From VRUE01 sp963697915 (lineage in GTDB: Bacteria > Actinomycetota > Thermoleophilia > Solirubrobacterales > 70-9): a stretch of 64,000 nt of DNA. Shown in pieces: positions 8,225 through 16,283 of the stretch. The stretch spans positions 2,170,001 to 2,234,000 of the forward strand of contig OY969103.1 of NCBI GenBank assembly GCA_963697915.1, given 5' to 3'. The notes below the pieces were generated by a model. That model worked only from the letters and a program-made list of their open reading frames with translations. It did not search any database and was not told the origin of the DNA. Within the stretch, counting starts at the first letter, position 1. Each line of letters opens with the position of its first letter. The position numbers and the translations under genes are program-made.

Positions 8225-8271
8225 TAGCGGGGGCAGGATTCGAACCTGCGACCTTCGGGTTATGAGCCCGC
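8225..8271 (-). tRNA. 3' half of tRNA-Met (CAU), truncated
   Basis: On the minus strand the sequence contains an anticodon stem-loop CGGG-CTCATAA-CCCG, a variable loop AAGGTCG, and a perfect T-arm GCAGG-TTCGAAT-CCTGC, then an acceptor strand CCCCGCT with discriminator A. The loop CTCATAA has the CAU anticodon of an elongator-type tRNA-Met. The region where the 5' half should be codes for the end of the SDR gene: the seven bases at the expected 5' end do not pair with the acceptor strand and no normal D-arm is found. I therefore call it a remnant, not a working tRNA. The TAA in the anticodon loop serves as the SDR stop codon. Confidence 0.6.
8248..8266 (+). repeat. 19-bp tRNA-Met-derived direct repeat, right copy
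   Basis: The copy is identical to 1123-1141 and lies within the tRNA-Met remnant. The pair encloses the nitrilase, glycosyltransferase, cupin, regulator and P450 genes. Confidence 0.5.
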
Positions 8272-9057
8272 TCCGGCCTGGAGCCGGCGCATTCCCGCCA
8301 GCCAGCGGTCGTAGTCGCCGGCCTTGCGCTGGAAGAAGGTGAGGACCTCGGGGTGGGGGAGGATCAGGAAGGCCTCGTCCTCCATCGCCGCGAGAGTGAT
8401 CGCCGCGACCTCCTCGGGGGTGAGGACGGTGCCGGCCTCACGGACGACGCGGGCGGCGCCCGCGGCGATCGCGCCCTCGCCCTCGGTGCGCAGCATCGCC
8501 GTCTCGACCCCCATCGGGCAGATCGCGCTGACCCGCACGCCGCGCTCGCCGTAGGTCACCGAGAGCCACTCGGCGAAGGCGACGCAGGCGTGCTTGCTGA
8601 CCGAGTAGGGAGCGCTGCCGACCTGGGTCAGGAGGCCGGCCGCCGAGGCGGTCGCGACGAAGTAGCCCTCGCCGCGCTCGAGCCAGCCGGGGAGCAGCTC
8701 GCGGGCGGCGGTCACGTGGGCGCCGACGTTGACGGCGAAGGCCTGGTCCCAGGCCGACGTGGGCGTCTCGATCGGGTCGCCGCCGACGGCGACGCCGGCG
8801 TTGGTGAAGCAGATCTCGATCGGGCCGAGGCGCTCGGGCGCGCCGCGCAGGAGCGCGGTGAAGGCGGCCTCGTCGGCGACGTCGCAGGGCTCGGCATGGT
8901 GCCCGGGGCCGAGCTCGGCGGCCAGGTCCGCGGTGCCCGGCTCGGAGAGGTCGGTGGCGAAGACGCGGGCGCCGGTGGCCGCGCAGGCGAGGGCCAGGGC
9001 GCGCCCAATCCCGCTGGCTGCGCCCGTCACCAAGACGGTTCGGCCCTCCACCCTCAC
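8260..9057 (-). CDS. short-chain dehydrogenase/reductase
   Basis: The 265-residue protein is a classical SDR: nucleotide-binding TGAASGIGRA near the N-terminus, an NAG motif in FTNAGVAVGG, an active-site Ser region in VATASAAGL and the catalytic YSVSKHA (Tyr-x-x-x-Lys). An Asp after the second strand (FATDLSE) suggests a preference for NAD(H). Such enzymes interconvert alcohols and ketones or aldehydes. The last residues (RLQAGAGS) and the TAA stop lie inside the tRNA-Met remnant, so the original C-terminus may have been changed when that junction formed. It is divergent from the dehydrogenase-aminotransferase operon, separated by 91 bases, and could supply an aldehyde to it. Confidence 0.9.
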   Translation of the reverse strand: MRVEGRTVLVTGAASGIGRALALACAATGARVFATDLSEPGTADLAAELGPGHHAEPCDVADEAAFTALLRGAPERLGPIEICFTNAGVAVGGDPIETPTSAWDQAFAVNVGAHVTAARELLPGWLERGEGYFVATASAAGLLTQVGSAPYSVSKHACVAFAEWLSVTYGERGVRVSAICPMGVETAMLRTEGEGAIAAGAARVVREAGTVLTPEEVAAITLAAMEDEAFLILPHPEVLTFFQRKAGDYDRWLAGMRRLQAGAGS

Positions 9058-9148
9058 GCGGCGAGCCTAGCGACGAACCGCCGCCGCTGGGCGCGGCGAG
9101 GCCGATCGCCGACGCTTCGACAGCCCGCCGCGGCAAAAGGTTCACGAA

Positions 9149-10594
9149 GTGTCATCGCCGGCCGCCGCCCCGGCGGTCGAAGATTTAGCCGTGGCGAAGG
9201 CTGAGCACGCAGTGCGCGAGATCGTCAACCCCGCCGACGGTGGGGTGATCGGCGAGGTCCCCGAGGGGTCCGCCGAGAGCGTCGAGGAGGCCGTCGAGAC
9301 GGCGAGCGGCGCCTTTCGCGGCGGCTGGCGCCGGACGACGCCGGGCGAGCGGGCCGCGGCGCTGCTGGCGATGGCCGACCTGCTCGAGGAGCACAGCGAG
9401 GAGATCGCCGCGATCGAGTCGCGCAACGTCGGCAAGCCGCTGCCGGCGGCGCGCGAGGAGAACGAGGTCTCGGCCGACAACCTGCGCTTCTTCGCGGCGG
9501 CGGCTCGCTGCCTGGAGGGCCGCGCGGCGGGCGAGTACATGGCCGGCTACACCTCGATGGTGCGGCGTGAGCCGCTCGGCGTGGTCGGCCAGATCGCCCC
9601 CTGGAACTACCCGCTGCAGATGGCGATCTGGAAGATCGGCCCGGCCCTGGCGGCCGGCAACACGGTGGTGCTGAAGCCATCGGAGCTGACCCCGCTGAGC
9701 ACGCTGCGGTTCGCCGAGCTGGTCGCCGAGCGCGGGCTCTTGCCCGAGGGCGTGCTCAACGTCGTCACCGGCGCGGGCGAGACCGTCGGCGCCGCGATCG
9801 TCCGCCATCCCGAGATCCGCATGGTCTCCCTGACCGGCGACGTCTCCACCGGCCGTGAGGTCGCGCGGCAGGCCGCCGACAGCCTCAAGCGGGTCCACCT
9901 CGAGCTCGGCGGCAAGGCGCCCGCGATCGTCTTCGACGACGCCGACCTCGAGGCGGTCGCGGCCGGAATCCGGGCGGCCGGCTACTACAACGCCGGCCAG
10001 GACTGCACGGCCGCGACCCGGGTGCTTGCCGCGGCGCCGGTCCGGGACGAGCTGGTCGAGGCGGTCCGCGAGGCGGTGCGGACGCTCGCGGTCGGCGATC
10101 CGGGCAAGGCCGAGGAGGTCGAGATGGGGCCGCTGGTCTCTGCCGGTCAACAGCGGCGCGTGGTCGGGATGATCGAGCGCGCCCGCGGCGCCGGCGCCGC
10201 CGTGGCGCTCGGCGGCGAGGTGCTGGAGGGGCCGGGCGCCTTCGTCGAGCCGACCGTCCTGACCGGTGTCGAGCAGACCTCCGAGATCGTCCGCGACGAG
10301 GTCTTCGGGCCGGTCGTCACGGTCCAGTCCTTCGCCTCCGACGAGGAGGCGATCGCCCACGCCAACGACACCCGCTACGGGCTCGCGGCCTCGGTCTGGA
10401 CCCGCGACGTCGGCCGCGCGATGTCGGCGGCGCGCGAGCTCGAGTTCGGCACCGTCTGGGTCAACGACCACCTTCCCTTCATGTCGGAGATGCCGCACGG
10501 CGGCTTCAAGGAGTCGGGCTACGGCAAGGACATGTCGGTCTACTCGGTCGAGGAGTACACCGCGATCAAGCACGTGATGGTGAACCTCGCATGA
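9149..10594 (+). CDS. aminobutyraldehyde/aminoaldehyde dehydrogenase (NAD-dependent ALDH)
   Basis: The 481-residue protein is an aldehyde dehydrogenase with the general base Glu252 in LELGGKAP and the catalytic Cys286 in GQDCTAATR. The C-terminal signature MPHGGFKESGYGKDMSVYSV is typical of the gamma-aminobutyraldehyde dehydrogenase (PatD/Prr) group, which oxidises 4-aminobutanal and related aminoaldehydes from polyamine breakdown. The start is the GTG at 9149; a second in-frame GTG at 9191 is an alternative. It is the first gene of a four-gene operon and overlaps the next by 4 nt. The position upstream of an aminotransferase and alanine dehydrogenase supports amine catabolism; exact substrate specificity is inferred. 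Confidence 0.88.
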   Translation: MSSPAAAPAVEDLAVAKAEHAVREIVNPADGGVIGEVPEGSAESVEEAVETASGAFRGGWRRTTPGERAAALLAMADLLEEHSEEIAAIESRNVGKPLPAAREENEVSADNLRFFAAAARCLEGRAAGEYMAGYTSMVRREPLGVVGQIAPWNYPLQMAIWKIGPALAAGNTVVLKPSELTPLSTLRFAELVAERGLLPEGVLNVVTGAGETVGAAIVRHPEIRMVSLTGDVSTGREVARQAADSLKRVHLELGGKAPAIVFDDADLEAVAAGIRAAGYYNAGQDCTAATRVLAAAPVRDELVEAVREAVRTLAVGDPGKAEEVEMGPLVSAGQQRRVVGMIERARGAGAAVALGGEVLEGPGAFVEPTVLTGVEQTSEIVRDEVFGPVVTVQSFASDEEAIAHANDTRYGLAASVWTRDVGRAMSAARELEFGTVWVNDHLPFMSEMPHGGFKESGYGKDMSVYSVEEYTAIKHVMVNLA

Positions 10595-12042
10595 GCGCCC
10601 CCCGGCTGCGCAACTTCGTCGACGGGGCCTGGCGCGAGATCGAGGCCGAGGCCCTCGACGACCACGACCCGGCCACGGGCGAGCTGATCGCCCAGGTCCC
10701 GCTTTCCGGCACGGCCGACGTCGAGGCCGCGGTGGCCGCGGCCGCGGCGGCCCAGCCCGACTGGCGGCGGGTCTCGCCGCCGCGCCGGGCGCGGGCCTTG
10801 ATGCGCCTGCAGCGAGTCCTCGACGAGCACCGCGAGGAGCTGGCGGCGCTGGTCACGCGCGACATGGGCAAGACGACCGACGACGCCGTCGGCGAGGTCG
10901 GCCGCGGGATCGAGTCGGTCGAGGCGGCGATCGCGATCCCGCACCTGCTCAAGGGCGAGAACCTGGAGGGGGTCGCCAGCGGCGTCGACGTCGAGATGGT
11001 GCGCCAGCCGGTCGGCGTCGTGGCGGCGATCACCCCGTTCAACTTCCCGGCGATGATCCCGCTCTGGTTCCTGCCCTACGCGGTCGGCTGCGGCAACGCG
11101 CTCGTGCTCAAGCCCTCCGAGCAGGACCCGCTGACGTCGGTGCGGATCTTCGAGCTGATCGAGGAGCACGAGATCTTCCCGGCCGGCGTCGTCAACCTCG
11201 TCCACGGCGCTCACGACGCGGTCAACGCGCTGCTCGCCAGCGAGGGGGTCGACGCCGTCTCCTTCGTCGGCTCCGCCCGCACCGCGCGCCACGTCTACAA
11301 GACCGCGGCGGAAACGGGCAAGCGCGTCCAGGCCCTGGGCGGTGCCAAGAACGCGATGGTGGCGATGCCCGACGCCGACCCCGACCTGCTCGGCGCCGGT
11401 GTCACCTCGTCCGCCTTCGGTGCCGCCGGTCAGCGCTGCCTGGCCGGCTCGCTGCTCGTCCTGGTCGGCGATCGCGAGCAGCAGGACGCGACCCTGCGGA
11501 CCGTGGTCGAGGCGAGCGAGCGGCTGGTCGTCGGCGCCGGCGACGATCCCGAGACCGACGTCTGCCCGCTCGTCTCGAGTGGCGCCCGGGAGCGGGTCGA
11601 AGCTGAGATCGAGGCGGCGATCGGCGAGGGCGCGACCGCCCTGCTCGACGGCCGCGGCGACGCCGGCCCTGGTGGCGCCCACCTCGGGCCGACGATCATC
11701 GACGGCGTCGCGGCCGACTCGCGCGCCGCCCGCGAGGAGCTCTTCGGCCCGGTCCTGACGGTCCTCCGGGCCGCCGACGTCGAGACCGCGATCGAGCTCG
11801 TCAACTCCTCCCGCTACGGCAACGCCTCGGTGATCTTCACCCAGTCCGGCGCCGCCGCCAGGGCCTACCGCTACGGGGTCGAGGCGGGGATGGTCGGGGT
11901 CAACATCGGCGTCCCGGCGCCGGTCGCCTGGTTCCCGTTCGCCGGCTGGAAGGACTCGATCGACGGCGACCTGCACGCCAACGGCGGCGACGCGATCGAG
12001 TTCTACACGCGCAAGAAGGTGGTCACCTCGAGATGGGCATAG
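10591..12042 (+). CDS. mmsA: methylmalonate-semialdehyde dehydrogenase (CoA-acylating), MmsA-like
   Basis: The protein is 483 residues with the ALDH fold. The catalytic Cys283 is in GQRCLAGS. The position where ordinary ALDHs carry the general base Glu reads ALGGAKN, the mark of the CoA-acylating methylmalonate/malonate semialdehyde dehydrogenases. The C-terminal FPFAGWKDSIDGDLHANG also matches this group. The reaction converts methylmalonate or malonate semialdehyde to propionyl- or acetyl-CoA. Next to an omega-aminotransferase, malonate semialdehyde made from beta-alanine is the most likely substrate. The start overlaps the previous stop (10591-10594) and the end overlaps the aminotransferase start by 10 nt. 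Confidence 0.88.
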   Translation: MSAPRLRNFVDGAWREIEAEALDDHDPATGELIAQVPLSGTADVEAAVAAAAAAQPDWRRVSPPRRARALMRLQRVLDEHREELAALVTRDMGKTTDDAVGEVGRGIESVEAAIAIPHLLKGENLEGVASGVDVEMVRQPVGVVAAITPFNFPAMIPLWFLPYAVGCGNALVLKPSEQDPLTSVRIFELIEEHEIFPAGVVNLVHGAHDAVNALLASEGVDAVSFVGSARTARHVYKTAAETGKRVQALGGAKNAMVAMPDADPDLLGAGVTSSAFGAAGQRCLAGSLLVLVGDREQQDATLRTVVEASERLVVGAGDDPETDVCPLVSSGARERVEAEIEAAIGEGATALLDGRGDAGPGGAHLGPTIIDGVAADSRAAREELFGPVLTVLRAADVETAIELVNSSRYGNASVIFTQSGAAARAYRYGVEAGMVGVNIGVPAPVAWFPFAGWKDSIDGDLHANGGDAIEFYTRKKVVTSRWA

Positions 12043-13397
12043 ACGCCGGCAAGCTGCTGCTCCACTTCGCCCGCAACGGCGACTTCCAGCCCGGGGGAGA
12101 CGACCTCCTCGTGCTCGAGCGCGGCGAGGGCCCCTACGTCTTCGACACCGAGGGCCGCCGCTACCTCGACGGCCTCTCGAGCCTTTTCTGCTGCCAGCTC
12201 GGCTACTCCTACGGCGAGGAGTTCGCCGAGGCGGCCGGCGAGCAGATGCGCAGGCTGGCCTTCAACACGAACTGGGGCACGGCCCACCCGCCGGCCCTGG
12301 AGTTGGCCGAGCGGCTCTCGGCGCTGGCGCCGCTCGACTCGGGCCGGGTCTTCTTCACCAGCGGCGGCTCGGAGGCGGTCGAGGCGGCCTGGAAGCTGGT
12401 CCGCCAGTACCACCTGGCGCGGGGCGAGCCGCGGCGGACCAAGGCGATCGCCCGCCGCGTCGCGTACCACGGGGTCACCCTCGGCGCCCTCTCGCTGACC
12501 GGGGTCGAGGCGATGAAGGAGCCTTTCGGGCCGCCGGCGATCCCGACCACGCACGTCTCCAACACCAACGCCTTCCGCGACGAGCGCAGCGAGGAGGAGC
12601 GCTGCCGCGACCTGCTGGCCGAGCTCGAGGCGGCGATCGTCGCCGCCGGGCCGGAGACGGTCGCGATGGTGATCGCCGAGCCGGTCCAGAACGCCGGCGG
12701 CTGCCTCGTCCCACCGGCCGGCTACTGGCCGGGCCTGCGCGAGATCTGCGACCGGCACGGAGCCCTGCTGGTCGCCGACGAGGTGATCTGCGGCATGGGC
12801 CGCCTCGGCGAGTGGTTCGGGGTGCGGAGGTTCGGCTGCGAGCCCGACGTGGTCACGATCGCCAAGGGAATGACCTCGGCCTACGCGCCGATGGGCGCCG
12901 CGATCGTCTCCGAGCGAGTGGCGGCGCCGCTCTACGAGAAGGGCCGCGGCCTGCTGCACGGCGTCACCTTCGGTGGGCACCCGCTGGCGGCTGCGATCGC
13001 CCTGCGCAACATCGAGCTCTTGGAGCGCGACGACGTGCTCGCCAACGTGCGCGAGCTGGGCCCCTACCTCGGCGAGCGGCTCGAGCGGCTGCGCGGCAAC
13101 CCGCTCGTCGGCGACATTCGCGGCGAGGGCTTCTTCTGGGCCGTGGAGCTGGTCAAAGACGATCGCGACACCCGCTTCGACGCCGACGAGCGCGAGCTCC
13201 TGCTGCGCGGTGAGCTGCCGCGGCAGCTGCTCGAGGCCGGCCTGATCGCCCGCGCCGACGACCGCGGCGACTCGGTCGTGCAGATCGCGCCGCCGCTGAT
13301 CTGCGACAAGGAGCAGCTCGACGAGGCGGTCGACCTGCTCGACCAGGCGCTGGGCGCGGCGGCGCGGGCCACCGGCCTGGCGGCGGCGGTCGGGTGA
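12033..13397 (+). CDS. class III PLP aminotransferase (omega-amino acid/amine:pyruvate type)
   Basis: The protein is 454 residues. Visible fold-type I class III features are the FFTSGGSEAVEAAWKL cofactor loop, the Asp in LLVADEVICGMGRLGEWF, and the PLP lysine K278 in TIAKGMTSAYAPMGA. The N-terminal LDGLSSLFCCQLGYSYGEEF region resembles omega-aminotransferases using beta-alanine, putrescine or taurine as the amino donor and pyruvate as acceptor. The next gene is alanine dehydrogenase, which would regenerate pyruvate and release ammonia; this supports pyruvate as the acceptor. It overlaps genes on both sides, indicating one transcript. Confidence 0.9.
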   Translation: MGIDAGKLLLHFARNGDFQPGGDDLLVLERGEGPYVFDTEGRRYLDGLSSLFCCQLGYSYGEEFAEAAGEQMRRLAFNTNWGTAHPPALELAERLSALAPLDSGRVFFTSGGSEAVEAAWKLVRQYHLARGEPRRTKAIARRVAYHGVTLGALSLTGVEAMKEPFGPPAIPTTHVSNTNAFRDERSEEERCRDLLAELEAAIVAAGPETVAMVIAEPVQNAGGCLVPPAGYWPGLREICDRHGALLVADEVICGMGRLGEWFGVRRFGCEPDVVTIAKGMTSAYAPMGAAIVSERVAAPLYEKGRGLLHGVTFGGHPLAAAIALRNIELLERDDVLANVRELGPYLGERLERLRGNPLVGDIRGEGFFWAVELVKDDRDTRFDADERELLLRGELPRQLLEAGLIARADDRGDSVVQIAPPLICDKEQLDEAVDLLDQALGAAARATGLAAAVG

Positions 13398-14485
13398 GCC
13401 GGATGCGAGTCGGGGTCCCCAAGGAGATCAAGCCGTCTGAGGGGCGCGTGGCGCTGACCCCGGGCGGGGCGCGGGAGCTGATCGCGCGCGGCCACTCGGT
13501 GGTGGTCGAGCGCGGCGCCGGGGTCGGGTCCCGCTACGACGACGACGCCTATCGGGCCGTCGGGGCCGAGCTCGCCGACGACGAGGCCGCTTGGGCGGGC
13601 GACATGGTGCTCAAGGTGAAGGAGCCGCTCGAGTCCGAGTTCGGCTACCTGCGCCCCGGCCTGACGCTCTTCACCTACCTCCACCTCGTCGCCGCGCCGG
13701 CTCTGACCGAGGCGCTGATCGCCTCCCGCACCACCGCGATCGCCTACGAGACGGTCGAGGACGGCGCCGGCCGGCTGCCGCTGCTGGCGCCGATGAGCGA
13801 GATCGCCGGCCGCATCGCGACCCAGGCCGGCGCCCATTTCATGCTGGCGCCGATGGGCGGGCCGGGCAACCTGATCGGCGGCGCCCCGGGCGTCCCGCCG
13901 GCCCGGGTCCTGATCGTCGGCGGCGGCGCCGTCGGCGTCAGCGCCGCTCGGGTCGCGGTTGGGATGGGCGCCGAGGTCACCGTCCTCGAGACCAACCCCG
14001 ACCGGATCCGTGAGCTGGAGCTCTACTTCGAGACCGCGGCCAGGGTGCTGATGTCGGACGCGGCGACCCTCGACGAGCAGCTGGCGCATGCCGACCTCGT
14101 GATCGGCGCGGTGCTGGTGCCCGGCGACCGGGCGCCGAAGCTGATCGACGCGGAGCGGCTCGCGGCGATGCCCGACCACTCGGTCCTGGTCGACGTCGCG
14201 ATCGACCAGGGCGGCTGCTCGGTGGCCTCGCGCCCGACCACGCACGAGGACCCGGTGTTCGATGCGAGCGGGGTGCTCCACTACTGCGTCGCCAACATGC
14301 CGGGGGCGGTCCCCTCGACCTCGACCCGGGCGCTGACCAATGCCACCCTGCCGTACGTCCTGCGCCTCGCTGACGGAGGCCCGCGGCGGGCGCTGGACGA
14401 GGACCGCGGGCTGGCCGCCGGCCTCAACGTCGACGACGGTGAGGTCGTCTACGACGCGGTCGCCGCGGCGCGCGAACCGGCCTGA
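13394..14485 (+). CDS. ald: alanine dehydrogenase
   Basis: The protein of about 363 residues begins MRVGVPKEIKPSEGRVALTP, the N-terminal signature of alanine dehydrogenase/PNT, with the catalytic Lys in VLKVKEP, His in FTYLHL and the NAD-binding VLIVGGGAVGVSAA. It converts L-alanine, NAD and water to pyruvate, ammonia and NADH. A GTG at 13394 overlaps the previous stop, while an ATG at 13403 would give the usual N-terminus; either could be used. In this operon it would recycle alanine formed by the aminotransferase. Its 3' end overlaps the convergent PucR-type gene by 37 bases, an unusual tail-to-tail overlap. Confidence 0.93.
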   Translation: MSRMRVGVPKEIKPSEGRVALTPGGARELIARGHSVVVERGAGVGSRYDDDAYRAVGAELADDEAAWAGDMVLKVKEPLESEFGYLRPGLTLFTYLHLVAAPALTEALIASRTTAIAYETVEDGAGRLPLLAPMSEIAGRIATQAGAHFMLAPMGGPGNLIGGAPGVPPARVLIVGGGAVGVSAARVAVGMGAEVTVLETNPDRIRELELYFETAARVLMSDAATLDEQLAHADLVIGAVLVPGDRAPKLIDAERLAAMPDHSVLVDVAIDQGGCSVASRPTTHEDPVFDASGVLHYCVANMPGAVPSTSTRALTNATLPYVLRLADGGPRRALDEDRGLAAGLNVDDGEVVYDAVAAAREPA

Positions 14486-16092
14486 TCGTCGCCGATGTGG
14501 CGGGCGGCGATCACCGCCAGGTTGGCGGCCTGGAAGTTCTCGGGCTCGGTGACGTCGAAGCCGAGGATCTCGCTGATCCGGCGCAGCCGGTTGTAGAGCG
14601 CCTGGCGGGCGAGGAAGAGCTCACGCGCCGTCTCGGCCTTGTTGCCGCCCTGGCGGCAGAGCGCTTCCAGGGTCGGCATCAGCTTCCCTTTGCGACCGCG
14701 GTCGTGCTCGAGCAGGGGGCCGAGCTGGCGCTGGACGAAGCTGTGCAGCGCCTCGTTGTCGCGCAGCTGCCAGATCAGCCGCTCCATGTCGGCCTCCATC
14801 GCGTCGTGCCAGGGCCGCTCCTCCATGCTCTCGGCCGCTTTCGCCGCCTCGATCGTCTCGCGCATCGCGGCCGAGAGCTCGACCCAGTCGGCGGCGCCGC
14901 CGATCGCGATGATCGGCGCGCCGCCGGAGAGCCGGCGGGCGACGATCTCACGCACGGCGCCGGCGATCTGGTTGGCGATCCGCGGCCGCTCCCCGGCGTT
15001 CGGGGCGGCGACCACGAGCAGCACCTCTTCGGTCGCCGACTTCAGCCCGACCACCGCGCTCAGCTTGCGCTGGGCGAGCTCGTTGCGCAGGTCGCTGCCG
15101 ATGTCGATCGCGCGGCCGGGGCGGGGGGAGGGCTGGCGATGGCCGGCGCGGATTACGACCGGGAGCATGTAGCCGCTCGGGCTGAAGTCGAGCGAGCGCG
15201 CCTCGGCGGCCGCCTCCTCGGGCGTCAGCCGGCCCCTGGCGAGGTCGAAGAGGAAGTCGCCGCGGGTGTGCAGCGAGAGCTGCCTTTCCTGGTCGGTGCG
15301 CAGCATCACCAGCGCCAGCAGCCAGGCGGCGCGCTCGACGATGACCCGGTCGAGGTCGCCGATCGGCCCGTCCAGGGGCAGCACGACGAGGCGGCCGTCG
15401 GCACCGCCCATCGGCAGCGGCAGGACCAGCGGTTCGCCCGGCCCCGGCCCGGCCGGCTCGCCGCCGATCGTGCGCCAGACCGCCAGCACCTCGGTCTCGG
15501 GGGCGCGGAACTCGGCGTGGCAGAGCAGCTCGCGCTGCTCGTTCTCGAGCAGCACCGGGTTGCGCAGGGTCTGCGAGAGGGCGCGCATCACCTCGGCGAC
15601 GTCGCCGCCGCCGAGGATGATCTGGGTGAACTCGTCGTGGACCTCGGTGCCGCGCTCCAGGTAGCGGTTCTGGCGCTCGAGGATCTCGCGGTGGATCGCC
15701 TCGGTCACTTCGACGAAGGGCACCTCGCGCCGCAGGGCGATCAGCGGCATTTCCCAGCTCTCGGCCTCCTCGACGAAGGCGCCGGGGATGTCGTCGAATG
15801 CCTGTCCGAGCTCGATCACCAGGCCGGCGATCTCACGCTCGGCGAGGCCGCGGATGAAGCGGCGCTGGTCCAGCGCCCGCTTGCCGAGCCCGATCCCGGT
15901 TGTCAGCAGCAGCTCGTTGCCGCGCAGCAGGCGGGCGATGTTGGGGACCTCGGCGGCATGGACCCAGCGGATCGCCCGGTCGAGCTGCCGCCGCCCGGCG
16001 CGCACCACAGGGTCGCCGCGCTGGAGCTCGGTCAGGGTCAGCGCCCGCTCGACGGTAACGGGCGATCGTTCGCTGATCGATGCCGATCCCAC
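14449..16092 (-). CDS. PucR-family transcriptional regulator
   Basis: From the GTG at 16092, which has GGAAGGA eight bases upstream, the protein is 547 residues. It starts with the PucR N-terminal sensing domain (LTLTELQRGDPVVRAG, then VPNIARLLRGNELLLTTGIG), has a middle GGDEF-like region, and ends with the PucR C-terminal helix-turn-helix GGNKAETARELFLARQALYN and RLRRISEILGFDV. Family members control purine, amine and amino-acid breakdown. The longer frame to 16212 lacks a ribosome site. It is convergent with ald and divergent from the ABC importer, so it probably governs one or both flanking operons. Confidence 0.9.
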   Translation of the reverse strand: MGSASISERSPVTVERALTLTELQRGDPVVRAGRRQLDRAIRWVHAAEVPNIARLLRGNELLLTTGIGLGKRALDQRRFIRGLAEREIAGLVIELGQAFDDIPGAFVEEAESWEMPLIALRREVPFVEVTEAIHREILERQNRYLERGTEVHDEFTQIILGGGDVAEVMRALSQTLRNPVLLENEQRELLCHAEFRAPETEVLAVWRTIGGEPAGPGPGEPLVLPLPMGGADGRLVVLPLDGPIGDLDRVIVERAAWLLALVMLRTDQERQLSLHTRGDFLFDLARGRLTPEEAAAEARSLDFSPSGYMLPVVIRAGHRQPSPRPGRAIDIGSDLRNELAQRKLSAVVGLKSATEEVLLVVAAPNAGERPRIANQIAGAVREIVARRLSGGAPIIAIGGAADWVELSAAMRETIEAAKAAESMEERPWHDAMEADMERLIWQLRDNEALHSFVQRQLGPLLEHDRGRKGKLMPTLEALCRQGGNKAETARELFLARQALYNRLRRISEILGFDVTEPENFQAANLAVIAARHIGDDQAGSRAAATAS

Positions 16093-16120
16093 TCGGACTT
16101 CCTTCCCTTGGAGCAACTTA

Positions 16121-16145
16121 GGACGACAGGATACGGTGTCCGTCC
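16121..16145. promoter_or_regulatory. imperfect inverted repeat in the pucR-ABC promoter region
   Basis: GGACGACA, eight bases, then TGTCCGTCC forms an inverted repeat with one extra base in the right arm. It lies 29 bases upstream of the PucR-type start and in the gap to the divergent ABC operon. The location suits an operator for the regulator, but no second copy was found to confirm it. Confidence 0.35.
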
Positions 16146-16283
16146 AGTCGCCTTGAGCCAGTGCGTCCACTCTTCCTCGGACCGCGCGCCGCCACCACGG
16201 ACAATCTGTCAATCGCCGTCGCCGAGTTGGGGACGGAAGGTACCTATGGCGCCGATGCCGCCAGCGGCCAGCATCCCGGCTGG

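Noticed and set aside
8225..8300. Complete tRNA-Met gene
   Set aside because: The T-arm and anticodon arm are present but the 5' half does not pair with the acceptor strand and lacks a normal D-arm; that sequence codes for the SDR end.
10540..11976. Minus-strand open frame over the MmsA-like gene
   Set aside because: Antisense shadow of a gene with clear catalytic Cys and family signature.
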